A DNA stretch of 64,000 nucleotides from Xestospongia muta. Its lineage: Eukaryota > Porifera > Demospongiae > Haplosclerida > Petrosiidae. Made by a program: the position numbers and the translations under genes. Shown here piece by piece: positions 46,101 through 61,100 of this stretch; within the stretch, counting starts at the first letter, position 1, and each line of letters opens with the position of its first letter. The stretch covers positions 4,204,923 through 4,268,922 of the forward strand of contig OY848922.1 in the NCBI GenBank assembly GCA_963693285.1. Direction: 5' to 3'. Under the pieces are notes generated by a model. It was not told the DNA's origin. It did no database searches and was given only the letters and a program-made list of their open reading frames with translations.

Positions 46101-49100
46101 AGGACTTAATCTACTCAGAAGAGACTGGTTGAGCACATGATAAATCAGGTCCGAGTGAAGGAATAGTTAACAACACTCATTTCAAGACACTCTGATATTT
46201 TTCAAAGTGAACTAGGCACCATCAAAGCTGTAACTGCCAGCATTGTGGTAAAAGAGAGAGCCACTCCAAGATTATGTCACCCATGACTGGCACCGTTTGC
46301 ACTCCGTTCAAAGGTAAATAAGCTTGCTGTTTTTAAAAATTATTATAATTCTTGTCTCTAATATTATACATTGCATATATCTTAAGCTACGTTCGAATGT
46401 ATTAGTGTAAAAGACTTCATAGGATTGTATCATGTCGATGATATCAAGATGGACACAATTGTTCCTGTATTAAAAGACATGATTCTTTCATTAAATGTGA
46501 ACCTATCAATCTGTAGGATCCAGTGTTATGACAGTGCACCCAATATGAAGAAAGCTGCTGCAAAAATTATAGCTACTGAGCCCAAATCTTTTTACCTACA
46601 CTGCTATGGCAATAGTTTGAACTTGGCTGTGTCAGATACTATTAAAATCATCTGGCCAATGTCTGATGTACTTGATCATGCTTTATAAATTTGTAAGCTT
46701 GTCAAATATTCTACAAGAATATGAAAATGAAAGAGGAGTTGACACCACATGTTCCTGGCCTCTGCACATTTTGTCCAACGCACTGGGCTGTAAGAGGTAA
46801 CTCTTTATAAAGTATTCATTGAAATTATCTTTCACTTTCTGCCACATGGGAGGAATTAGTGACTGTTGTTCAACAATCTGAAGCAAAAACTCAAATTAAT
46901 GGCGTTACAGCTATAATGAAACAGTTCAAGTTCTGTTCAGCCTAATGCTAGTTGAGTGTGTCCTAAATCACACTGACAATCTGAGCAAGACCATGCAAGC
47001 TATAAACATATCAGCAATCCAAACTCAGCAAGTAAGTAAATTGTGTGTTGATACCCTTGAAAAAGGAAGAGATGAATCAAATTTTCATTTCTTTTCGGAT
47101 ATTTGCAGACCCAGGTAGAATTAAATGTAAATGATACAGTGCTTGATCATCCTTGCAAACTACCTAAGTGTTATGGAGAATGTCAAGGGGAGCCACATGT
47201 TCATAGTACTCCTAAGTCCTATTATCACTTATTGTATTATGAATGCCTTGATGTCTCCACTTCTGCAATTAAAAGCAGGTTCCATCAGAAAGATTTTTCC
47301 GTCCACTACAATTTAGAACAGCTACTGGTGAAAACATTGGGAAAAATATTATTCAAATGAGCTTATGATGATAACAGAGCTATACAGCTCTGATTTAAAC
47401 AAATCTGATCTAGAAACACAATTGGAGATTTTTAGTTCAATTGATATTCAACCAAGTGGAAGATTTTTGAATAATGATGACATTCACCAGCACTTCAAAT
47501 AATAGCTTGACTCTCAAATCAGATACCTAAATCAGGTAGTTTTGGTTGTCAAGTTCATTCTTCTAATGCCCAGTACCAACGCCTTCTCTGAAAGGAGCGC
47601 TTCTGCTGTGTGTAGAATGAAAAACTTATCTTTGTACAATGATGACACAGCAAAGAATGAATAATATCATGATACTACATATTAACAAACATTTAACTGA
47701 CACAGTTAATCATAAAGAAATACTTAATAACTTCATCACTACTAACAATGAACGTGGTAAACATTTTGGAATATTTCCTTAAGAAATTAGCGTTTGGTTT
47801 GTGTATACAATAAACATCTATTTTATTCTTTTTTCAATGATCATGAATTGGTGCAATTTTAGTACTTCATTTGCAATGGCCTGGGCAGCTCATTTCAGCT
47901 TTCTCAACTCCTGTATAGTTGTTTTATAAATGGTTGTCAAAGCTTAGCTGTGATTCTAGACATGTATATACAGTATATATATATTATGTATATTAAGCGT
48001 TGTAGTTATATTGTGTGCTAATTTTCACATATAAGCTTCATCAACCATAGATAAGCTACAGAAGTTACACTTACAAGATTGCCATGGTAACTACTAGTCA
48101 GTCATGTTCGTTATTGTACCCTAGGTTGTGTATTGACAGCATATACTGTAGTTCCACGAGTAAGTACACATGGGCGCTTGGAGTTCATTTGGAATTTGAA
48201 AGTTGTGGGTGCTTACTAGGGATTTTAAAAGGCTTCTAATAAGCGCCCATGTATGAAAATTAATTAATTATAATCAGGCATATAATTTTGTCACACCACA
48301 CTATATTTCACATTCTGAACCATCTCACCAAGAATCTGCAGGTAAAACTGATCTCTAATTTGTAACAGAATCATCTACACGAGACTATCATGTTAACAAG
48401 CCAATATTGAGTCCAGATATAGGGGAGACACTTTCAGCAAAGGACAAAAATATGATGGTGGACGCTTACATAGAGGTTGGCAATTGATCTGGGAACAATG
48501 GTACCTGATTTGTGAAAAGGGACCACTTCTTTCAAACCAATATATATATATAGTATGATATAATTCAAAGCATGGCATGACACATAACCCTACTTTACAT
48601 TTTTTGCAATGGTATGTTGTGGCCTTTCTATCATTTTGTTTCTAATGACTACAGACAATACATTCATGTGGTGATGGTTTCCACTTGAATGAGATGGTAT
48701 TTTTCCAAGGATATGACACTCATGGAGGCATACATCTGCAGGGAGTTGTGGAGAAGATGCAGATGAAGTAAGATCAATACTGGCTCTGGTGAGCATTTGT
48801 GTTTGTGTTGCTAGCTTTATTCAAAACTGGACATGGCTTATATGCCTTTCTGTTTGAGTAGACATTTAATACAGGATGTAGGCATTCACAATAGCTTAGT
48901 CTATCAAGTGGAAGGTTGCTCATTTGTACCATTTGACTGTCTGTGGTTTAAGCCATAGTATGAAAGAAGTTGATCACTTTTATTTACTCCACCCATAAAG
49001 GTATTGTACCTATCAACCATTAATGGCTTCTCTACATTTTCTCTTCTTAGCACTGTGCTAAGAATGGTTATGAGCTGTTTATCTTTCCATTGCAAGGCAA

Positions 49101-52100
49101 GTATGCCATTCTATAAGTTTTCTGTTCTTATTTTTCTTTTCTTTAATCCTTTTCTTATCTTTCCAGTTTGTCCTTTACCTTTTGCTTTCGATTTCCATTC
49201 TAGAGGCATACTTTTCCATCTACAAGGGCTGTACCACACACTCCCAAACCTTTCAGCTTCATATCTACAAACAGTGATGGGCTGGTATAATAATTGTCCA
49301 TGAATATATGGTGTCCTGCTTTCTTTAGTGACCCAAGTAGTCTCATTACAATAACATGTGTAACAGTTTTGTTCTCTCCAACATCTAACATATCATCCTT
49401 TTCTACAAAATAAGTAAGCATTATTTTACAATAGTCAACCCAATATTACTTGATACATACCTCCATACAGAGTCCAATTGTAAGTATAACCTGTTTTTGA
49501 GTCAGCTAAAGAAAATGTTTTTAGCCCGCATTTGTTTGCTTTTTAGACATGTATTGAAGAAACCAAATTCTGCCCTTGAAGCTACCAATGGCCTCATTTA
49601 TGGAGAGTTCACGTCAAGAATTATAACTAGCTTGAAAGTTACTAATCAGTGATGTAATAAGGGGACGTCTCTATAATGGATCATATCCTGGTTTAACTTT
49701 TTTTTTTGGGCTTTCTTGTCATTTATGTGTATAAACTTCAAAATTAGGCTGAAGTGATCCCTTGACATTACACGAGAGAAGGTGAGTGTACTATAAGGCC
49801 AGTACTGAGCCCAGTCATTTTCTAATTTGGGGTAGTAGATTGTTCCCATTATTATTATCAGAACAAAAAATTATAGAATTCTGTTGATGTATGCATCTTC
49901 TTTTTCCAATAGTTTAGGCAAGGTCAGTGTGAAACCTCTGTTGCTGGTATACAAATTTGTTTGGTCAACCATTTCTTCTATTATCTCTGGTGTAAAGAGT
50001 TTGTCAAAAAAATTAATTGGTATTTTATCTGTTATATCTTCTGTTCCTTCAGATTCTCCAACAAACTCTGGGATATCATATGCTGCACTACTCAGAGAGA
50101 TATGTTTTGTTGCACTGATTTCAATTTCATCACCATACACTATTTCCATACCATCTACTATTTCAGTTTCCACATCAGAATCATTGCTATCATAGTAATC
50201 ATCATCTATTATTATTAATGATTATTAATAATTTATTATTGTAGTATTCACTGATCTGTAAAAACATTTTAATATCATACTTAGTGTGATATTTATAACC
50301 TATGACTACTTCATACAATCATACAATGATATTTCATACCTTATTCGCAACAGTAATGTCAGCACCATTACTAATTAATATTTTGATGATCTCTGCATGA
50401 TTATAGTAAGCTGCACAATGTAATGCAGTCCAGCCATCCTGTAACAATAAAACAAAGAAGCAATATATACACAATGTACACTATACAAATAAATTTCAAC
50501 TCAATGTACTAGTAGTAACACAATACATTCATAATGTTTACATAACATCATTAACATACAGTCATTGGATTAGTGTGAGTAAATAACCATAACAAATACG
50601 ATCGTAGGAAAAACAATGTAAAATTCCCATTAATTTTACATCATTTCCCCACTAATATTACAATCATTGGATTAATGTAAGTAAATAACCAACAAAATAC
50701 CAATTGTTGGAAAAACAAGTTATTTTTTACATTGATTGTAGTAAAGAGTGGTAAAATACCATCAAAAATACAACGCTATTACATTGATCGGTAATTTTAA
50801 CCAGTGGAAATTTTACAACTAACGCAAAACATCAATTTTCCATACGTTGTAAAGTGAAAATTTTCCCTGTGTGTCAATAATTACGGTACAATTATTATAT
50901 AGTTATAATTATATATATATATAATTACTATATAATTCTAATTATGTGTTTATTATGTATATGTCATAAATATAATTATCTATCCTGTCCCACCATAACT
51001 TGAATTTGTGTATACTATATATGTATCATAGATATAGAACATTCATTAATACAACCCATATGATCATATGGGTTGTATTAATGAATGTTCTATATCTATG
51101 CAACTCGATCTCAAGACAAGATGGCTGTTCATGGAAGCATTAAAAGAATGCTACCTCCAACATTATTGTAGGGCTAATGATGTCTTTGATGTAGTGTTTG
51201 TGGTGTGTTCATGCACAAACTAATCAAGTATTTACTAACACCTAGAAGACTGTCTGATTATCTTTTGATTCAATTGTAGACTTGGTGAAGGAGTGTTATA
51301 ACCCAAAACCCTCAGTAGTTAGTTGTCAAGTGTTTTAAATTTAATTTAAGGCTTCAAGAGCCATGAGAGTGAGTGGCAACCTTTATAGCTGAGCTGAGAC
51401 AACTATCCAAATTTTGTGAATATTGGGAGATATGCTACATGATCGTTTAGTGGGTGGTATTCGACAGCTGAGTATTCAACGATGACTGCTGGCTGAACCC
51501 ATCCTAACTCAGAAACATGCTCTTGAACTGGTACTTGCAATATAGTTAGCAGAGAAGGATACAAGAGATATTCAGTGCTAAAAAGCCTACTTGTTACTTT
51601 TGTGGAGGAAACCACTTAGCACCAATTTGCAACAAGAAGGGGCACCTGATCAGATGTTGTAGAAATGGCCAAAAAAGGCCAAACAAGTCAAGTACAAACA
51701 TTAATGAGGTGGTAGAAGACCACATTTCTCAATTGTATATGTTTCCCTCAAGTAAGACAAAACTATTAAAGACAGTGGTTAATATAGATGTCAAAGAGGT
51801 TGAGATGGAGAATGACACAGGAGCGTTGGTGTCAGTGATGACACATACAGAGTACAAGAGGCTATGTAGTCAAAAGAGTAGAGACTCCCATTATGTGAAG
51901 CAAGAATAAATTGGAAGACATATACCGGTGAGATGATTAAAGTGGTGGTGAACTATCAAGAAGATGAAGAGAGATTACCATTAGTTATTGTAGAGTCGAA
52001 AGGATCTAATCTACTCAGAAGAGACTGGTTGATGAAGTTGAAACAGGACTTGAACATGATAAATCAGGTCCGAATGAAGGAAGAGTTAACAGCACTCATT

Positions 52101-55100
52101 TCAAGATACTCTGACATTTTTCAGAATGAACTGTGTGACAGAGGTGTATATTACAATCTTGACCATACCACTGAGTCTATTTCCTTATCTTCTTATATGT
52201 GTAGCAGTAGTGACATCAGTAATGTTTGTCATTCAGTTTCAGTGAGAAATGACTCTGGCCAAAATTTTTTCTGGTAATATAGAAGGACAAACGGTACATT
52301 TTTGACTATTGTACAAGCTAAAGAGTTGAGTTGCAAAATTGAGATGAAAGTCATTCATGTTGTGAAATGATGGTTCGGAAAGAAGACAATGAAAAATGTA
52401 AGCATTTGTGATAGCTAGATCTATGCTAAAGTAGGCAATGTATACAAAGCATTTCCACCCACAAGCTCTAATACTATAAATACTGGCACAGTTGATCATT
52501 TCAATCAACACTACCTATCTCCTAAAAATAAGGATTACTAAAATTATATTGTCTTCTCCAAAAATATTGCAAATGGTTGTGGAAACAACCTCAAGTGTCA
52601 GCCTTTCAAAGGGTAAAGTTAGCTTTTAGTTCTAATATGCTGTTAGTACATCTTGATCCTCCTAGAGAGGTATTATTATAATATGTCCGAGTAAAGATGA
52701 TACACCCAGACATGTAAATAACTTCGCCCTTTTATGTGCTATCTACATGGAACTTGCACCAATTGATTCAGCTTGCAAACACACATTTTATATATAACAT
52801 TTGGCTGTTTAGTGCTACGTAAAAGTAAGAAGCTAAAAAACTCTATACATTTTAATTGCATACCTTTGTCATACTTCAAATTACACACCTTTGAGGATTT
52901 GACAAATAACAATTCTCACCTCAACAAGTCAGCCATGTGTCACGATGAAATTGAAAATTACAATTCTAATTACATTAACAAATGTTCTATTATGACTGTT
53001 ATTATTATAAAAAGTAATAATCAGGTATTGTCTTTTGCAATTTAAGGCAGCTATTAAGCCACTGTGGTTCTGAAAACAAAAATTTTAATAAAGAAAAGAC
53101 TTTCTCTTTCCGTAGCCTCTTGATGTTGGGAAATGAATGTCCTGTGGTATCAGCTGTTCTTTAAAGAGTTCCTTGAGTATGATTGCACTTGTTTAGTTCC
53201 TTGAAATAGTCAGAGACATGCGCAAAAACCTCCTTTGTTTATGCTTTAGTGTGTCTCTCTCTCTCACTTTTTTATGTTTGTATTGTGTCTAATCCCCATG
53301 TTTATTGTTAAAAGTTGTTGTTTCAATCTATCATGTGTAAGAGAACACCATAGGAATACACAGAATTTATATAGGAAATAGTAGAGTCTGGGCTGACATA
53401 AATTGTATGAGATGGTGATAAACAAAAGATTGACTTGCAAACAATAAACAGTGATATCTGATTTATTACATCTATTATTAGGACAACTGTTTTAATTCCT
53501 CAAGAGGGTTACCTATATCACTAGACTGGACTAGTGGAAAGTTAAATCAACACAGAAGGGCCCCTCTGTTATTTAGAGTCTCTTATCACTTTGTATATTC
53601 TAAATGATTATTACTTTACATTAAAAAGATACATTTGAAAACATGACTCCATTCTAGTTTGAATTGTTTCCTTTTATTCTTGTTATTTAGAGACCACACT
53701 ACATCTGAATACTGACTTCACTGAGCACAAGTGGAACCACTAAGTCCAATCAACTACATTTTACTACTGTAATCTTGTCCTACACTGTAGAATGCTAGTA
53801 GTGTGCATTGATTGTAGTCTTGTCGATTATAAGTAACAATAGACTGCAGGTAGCCATTACATTTATTTCATAGACTGTGTTCACATTGGATATCTGATAT
53901 TGTTTGAGTTTGTCTCCTCACTTTTCTTAGATTCAAAATGTTATTTCACATATTATGATACATTTGAAATTTATTCTTTCGTGTACTTCAACACTTACAA
54001 GACCGTAATTAATATTAATATCAATGTTTCCGCCCACACGTAATTGCGTTATTTGTTTCCTGGAGACACCAATTTTTGACAAGAACGTGTGTCCTTTATG
54101 TGATGACGTTTTAGCTGCCTTTTACAAGTAAGTTTGTCTTTCTAAGAAGTTAATAATACGCTACATCATTAGTAAAGCTGTGGGTATAACATGTGGTTCT
54201 TGTTTAGCCGAATTTGAAAGTAGAGGGTTTACGTTGATGTAGGAAATGGAGTCTACAGGCTAGACGAAGGTTTGTAAGAGATATATAGTATCTAGACATC
54301 ATATATAATAGCTCATAAATTATAATATATATGTATATACGTGTGCATATTTTGTATAAGCATTACCATGAATGAAATAATGAGTAACATACAGTGTATA
54401 AATGAACAGACGACACCCAACAGTACATGTATTGGATGTGTGTGTGTGTGTGTGTGTAGTGAGTGTTTCAATTGACACAAATATTTAGTTGTAATAGTAA
54501 CATGGCTTATATATTTCTTTTTGTATGATAAACTTTGAAACAATCTGATGGGCACAAAGCTGGATTGTCGCTACAAGTACTACACTTATACAAAGTAAGA
54601 TGTCTTATGCTACCTTGTCTGTTACTGCATACAGCACAGTCACAACGCTTCTTGCTTTTTTTCATGAAGTGGTGCACAGGTTGCAGACATTCAAGTGTCT
54701 GAGAGGTGCAAGGTCCAGTACGTGCTCGAGAAGTACTACGTTGTGCCTCAGAGAGTGTTTCAATAAGTCTACATCAATAAGCAACGTGAGTGATTGGTTG
54801 TTTTCCATTTGTGCTAGTTTGTTCCTTGTAGATTATGTAAGAATTCACCATCACTACTTCCACAATCCAAAAAACACTTTCTTCCACCACTTCACTGACT
54901 TTGGAGAAAACTATAATAGCTAACGAGTTGGTCCATCTTGTCAACACCCAACATTGTATTGAGTGTAGTCAACCACAACTGCTGGCTTCTCTGTTGTTTG
55001 AGAAGTGTGTCTAAATAAATATGTAAATTAGAATTTTGTTGTTCTTTATTTACCTTAACTGTACAGGTAAATTACCAAAAGCATGGTTTGTGGAGAGCAT

Positions 55101-58100
55101 CAATACTTGTCGTTTATCAGTCCATGACAAGGTTGGTTGCTGATGCTAAACAAAAGTATGTATTCTTAAATTCACTTGGTAGAAAACACTACAACCTCTT
55201 GTCGAATCTCTTAAGCCCCACTGAACCAGAAGACGAACTTATCACCATGTTGACAAAACATTTCCAACCTACTACATCCATCATCACTGAACAATACTCA
55301 TTCCATTGCCGTTGTCAGATCCCTAACGAAAGTATAGCCAACTTTGTGGTCGGTTTAAATAAGTCAATTACTTGTTGTCAGTACGAACCTCAAGTACAAA
55401 GTATATTACTCAGAGACCGTTTTGTGTGTGGCTTGGCCCACGAGGCAACTTGAAAATGCTTGCTCACGGAGGACAATTATCTCACGTTTGATCGAGCTGT
55501 GGAAATAGCCACCAGTGTGGAGAGAGCATCTGTTCAAGCAAGGCAGAAAAAAATGTCAGACAGCAAGGTGTCAGTGAACCAGGTGAAAGGCAAGCAGCAG
55601 ACTAGTTATCCCGTCAATCCTCCCAAAGTTTGTTACCATTGTGGGGGACCTCATTTGACTACAACGTGTCATTTTGTTCATGAAACTTGTCCAGCATGTG
55701 GCAAGACTGGCCATATTGCCAGAGTGTGTCAAAACAAATGCTCAGAGCATGGTACAAGTTCCCGAGGATCTGGTAGCTCAAGAACTGATCCTCGAAACCG
55801 AACACATCTTCTCAAAGTTTACAACTCGATTTCAGATCCATCTCCTAGGACAACCAGCAACCCATCCAGTTCAACAACAACTGAAGTATATACAATGTTT
55901 CCAGTGGTCTCCAGATCCAAACCGTTCACCCTGTCCGTTATGATCAATAACCATCCAGTCCCTATGGAATTAGATACGGGAGCATCAGTTTCTGTTATTA
56001 GTGAGTCTACCTACAATACAGTGCTGAAGGATACAGTACCTTTGGAGTCAACAGATATTAGCCTTCGTAGATATATGGGGGAAGAGTTACCAGTGTTAGG
56101 TGTGGCCACAATTGCTGTCAGCTATGAGTTGCAAACAACTCTTCTTCCTTTAGTGGTCGTTAAAGGTGATAAAGCATCCCTGTTTGGCCGTGATTGGCTA
56201 GAACATATCAAAATGAATTGGCCTGTCATTCATAGACTGTCTAACAATCGGGAGGTGGACAACCTGCTCCAGAAACATCAACAGTTATTCTGCGAGGAGT
56301 TAGGAACCCTCAAAGGCATGAAAGCTTAAATACATGTTCTGCCCAATACACAACCTCGTTACTTCAAACCCAGGTCATTGGCATACTTACTAGAAGCCAA
56401 AGTGGAGAAGGAGCTTGACCGGTTGCAGGAAGCTGAAATCATCAGGCCAGTCCAATTTTCAGACTGGGCAGTGCCCATAGTACCCTTGTGAAAGCAAATG
56501 GAAGTGTCTGCATCTGTGGTGGCTATAAAGTGACAGTCAACCCAGTGTCAAAATTGGACAATTAGCCATTACCAAGAGTGGAGGACTTATTTACTGCAAT
56601 GTCCGGAGGGAAAGTATTTTCGAAACTTGACTTCACACATGCTTACCAGCAGGTGCTGTTATCTGAGAGTTCAAAAAAGTATACTACTATCAACACTACC
56701 AAAGGTCTTTTTGAATACCAACAACTACTGTTTGGCATATCATCGACACCAGCCATTTTTCAACGAGCAATGGAGGGCTTATTGCATGATTTACCTGGTG
56801 TCATACTTTATCTAGACAACCGTCTGGTGACAGGTCCAAATAAGGAAGAACATCTCAAGAACCTTGATCAGGTGATGGACCAGCTAAAATCTGCTGGGGT
56901 AACTCTGAAGCAACCCAAGTGTATTTATGTGCCGATGATGAGTGGGTTGGCAAAGATGGGTTCTCCAGTAATTTCTAATACCTGTGATCCCCAGCCGTCC
57001 TATACCCCCGACTGATGGAACAGCTCCTATCTGACATTCCACCCGGTCTCATCCACCAGTTGACAGGTATTCACCCTCACGTTACACATAAAGTGGGAGC
57101 AGTGTGGTATCTCAATGACTTTTGATGATATTAACTTTATTAACTATTCATGCTAATGTAATTATGCTAATATATTATGGTTTGTAGGTGTGAAACCACG
57201 TGTAGAACTTCTAGAATATTCCATTGAGTTTTATATATAAACGTGTGTGCATGTGTTTTCTGTGTGTGTTTGTGCTCTCACTTTTGAATCAGTTGTTTTA
57301 TATTTGAAGGAATACCTAGATCACTATACCCCTTATCCATCCACCAGTGTAAGGACAACTCTGGCTGTGTGGGGTAGTTCAGGTTTAACAAGCTCTGTTG
57401 CCCGTCCATATCATATGGCTACCTTATAAAGGTAGCCAGACACACTGTCAGCAAGTACAAATGCCTTTATACCCAAAGGAGTTGGTTTACCTTTGAGGAA
57501 CTGTCGAAAAGTAACCCTGCCTTTGAAGGCAATCACTGACTCATCAATAGCCACATGTTGTATGTGCAATGTTCCAAGGATCTGAAAGAACCTATTCCTT
57601 AGGAAGACAGATCTGAAGAAAGGTAGATCAGTAGTAATGCTTGTTGACCAATAATCTTTCAGATTTTGTAACTGTATTATTCCCATATTCAATATCACAG
57701 CTACAAAACCCTTCATTTCATCTATTGTCACTGAAACACAATCTTGTGGTGACTGACCAGATGGATCTACTTTACTACCAAATGACTGAGTAAATATCTG
57801 GAATGAAAAACTACTTAGCTACTACACAACTTACCAGCTCCTACTACTATCCAATGATAATCAGTTACTGTGACACCAATACCTATGCCTGTCCTTATAC
57901 CTCTTCTCTCCCACAATACCTCTTCATCTACCTCTTCCTCTCGCAACACCTCTTCTTATCACAGGACCTATTGCTATTCTAGTACCTCTCACTTCTGCAG
58001 TATCATTTGTCTCATCATTTACATTCTCTTCATCTTGCTCATCCTCAAAGCAATCACTCTCTTCACTATCAACACTATCACTATCAGCAAATTCACTATC

Positions 58101-61100
58101 ACTAAAAACCTCTCCCGATATATGTATTACTTCTTCTGCTCTAAACCTTGCCATTGATAATTACTTCTATCCACTGATAGTAAATATGCAAATAATGGTA
58201 CAGCTGGTTAAATGCACATTTATATTATTTATTGCATGATTATTATTATTCATTACATGATGGGCAGGACCAAAAATAACTAATAAACGAAGGAGGACCT
58301 TCTCTTTAATAAATAAACAAAGGTTAATTGCAAAAACAGTCTACTAATGTAATGTCACAAATTCGTGACAATTGTCTCAATTAATAGTACATGTGTGTCA
58401 TGAATTTGTGTCAATTGTCTCCATTAAATGTCCTCGTATGTCACAAATTTGTGACAATTGTCCTGTAAGGGTTAAACAACAATCACCCTTGAGAAATTTA
58501 GAAGGAGTGTTGTTTATGAATTTGAACCATAAATATATGTACATATTAATATTTCTATTTACTTAGCAATGACAGTTTCTATCTCTTTATAATCTCAATA
58601 TAACATGTTATTTCAACAAGTTTATGATACTATGAAGAAATGATAGGAGAAATAGATTTGAAAAGAAAGTTAAGAGTGATCATTTCATGACACTTTACAT
58701 TTACATAATATGTACTAGGCTCTTATTGTTCATTTTATATACATTAAATAGAACAGAGTATAAAATAGAAGCTTCATTAATATGCTTACATATATATACT
58801 GACCTTAGTAGTATGGTGGATATTCAGACCATGCTGAAGTAACAAAGTAACAACATCTGTTTTGCCATTTGCTGCTGCTGCTATCAGTGGAGTATATCCA
58901 TACTACAATTAATACAAACAAAATGTAATTAGAGACATACATTAAGTATTAATTTTTAACTACATGTTATTATATTTAACATTATGTACATGTTCATGTA
59001 CTTAACATGTACATGTACTTGATATACTGGTCAATTAAGGATTGGGTATACTCACTTTTTAAAGAATTTAAATGATATATATATAATATGATAAAATGTA
59101 TCTTTGGGAAAAAGAATGATCATTTCATAAAAACTAAGAAATCGTTAATTCTTTGTCTCAAAGTTGAGTGACTATTATGGACTTGTTATATTTTAGTATA
59201 AATTACATGCATTATTAATGATTTAGAGTACTGTGATTTCTTGAGTTACAGAACTCATAAGGTTCACACTTAATTGAAAGTGCTCACTGTAAAGTAATGA
59301 TATTTATTGGTTGCTATGTACATTAATGGTTGTGTATGTGGATTGATGTCATTTATCACATTCCAAAGCTGTGTGCAGTAATTGTGAAATGGACATATCA
59401 ATATAATATATGTATACATTATGTGGTCCAAAACAATCTTACCATCATCACCTGATACATGTAGTATGCCAACAATAATCAATGATGTACATTAATATAT
59501 AAGTCACATCCAAATCAAAGTATTTGCTATTAAAGTAATAATATTCATTGATTGCTATGTACATCAGTGACTCAAAATACTCCATTGATCTCAACATATA
59601 TATAATATTATAGTCAAATCAATTCAAAATAACATAATTACAATTTTCTATTCAATTACTTATGATTGTTGTAGCCATTGGCATTTTTTAATTTCTTATT
59701 ATAGGTTTTTAGTAAATGTTACAATGTGATTATAGGAAACTATATATGATAGGTAGTACACAGTGGACTGATGTGTATAATATATACAGATTTTATGAGA
59801 TATGAGATATCATATAAATAGATACTTATAAATGAAAGGTATATTTCACGATATACTTGAAGGGGTTTTTCCTTTTGAAGTTAAACTGTTGCTTAGGCAC
59901 TTGATACAAGATGAAGGCTGTGTAACCTTGAATCAAAAATTACTTTAAACCATATCTTTTCTCTAAATTTTAGAAGCTCATCCTAGCAGCTCATATTTAC
60001 AATGCCAACAACTTCTTCCAGAACATCGTTTGTAAGTCCATTGACATTCTATCATTTGCTGTTTGTCCAAAATTAATAGTACATTCACTAAGTAACATTC
60101 TCATTGTGAGGAAAGTGGAATGGTATACATTTGTGTATATTTTTCTGCTACCATTACAATACTTGTATATATTATATATGTATAACATACAGTCACTTAA
60201 GTAAACAATGGTGAATGGCCAAAAAGTATAGCTTGTATAGTATTCAAAGTTAACCATGCATGTTTAATTGACCAATCAATGTATTATTATACATAGTTTG
60301 TTTATAATGGCTATACTGGTTTATATCTCATTATACAGCTTGAAATGGGTTCGAATACATGGCACCTACTACAATACCTCGACAACCTTCATTGTCCTTC
60401 AAGAGAGGGTGGAGGAAGACTTAACTTTCGGCAAAGTTCAAGACATTATTTTCAAAGATGGAATAATATTTCATGTACAACGTTTCAAGACAATTGAATA
60501 TAATAGACACTTTAATTGTTATATCATTTCGGAAACAGAAGACTTTCATTTAATTCCTAATGATTCTTTATCTACATATATTTCCTTACATCAGAACTAT
60601 ATTTCATCAAATATTGCCCTTGTGTTAAAATATTATGTAAAATAATAGTTGTATAACCTTGTTGTAATATTTCACCATTTACAAATTAACACTTAGTTGG
60701 TGTATGGGTAACACATGGTGCAGTGTGAACACACCAATATGGTGTAAGATACATACAACATGGTGTTTATATAACACCATGTTTTAACAGTGTATAGATG
60801 AAAGGTATATCTTAACTACAACCTACTCAAATGATCTCCAGTAAATTATTCTGCATCTGCAAACAACAATGTGTCTATTGTGGCTAAGTGAATGGCCATG
60901 CTTGACGCAAAATTGTGTCTATCACATATAATTGGTTAGTACTGTAATAACTGTGTTGTTATTTAAAATAATTTGGTTCTATTAATTAAACAAATGGTAA
61001 TATTGTAATCTTTACATTCACTGATGTCTCATATCATGTAAATATAGAATAGTAAAGCTAACAAATACATTTGATGTACAACAGGGGGTGTGGTCAGACA

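Noticed and set aside
54600..54923. Plus-strand open frame of 107 codons
   Set aside because: Antisense to the Cys-rich piggyBac C terminus; its Cys and Thr pattern is a shadow.
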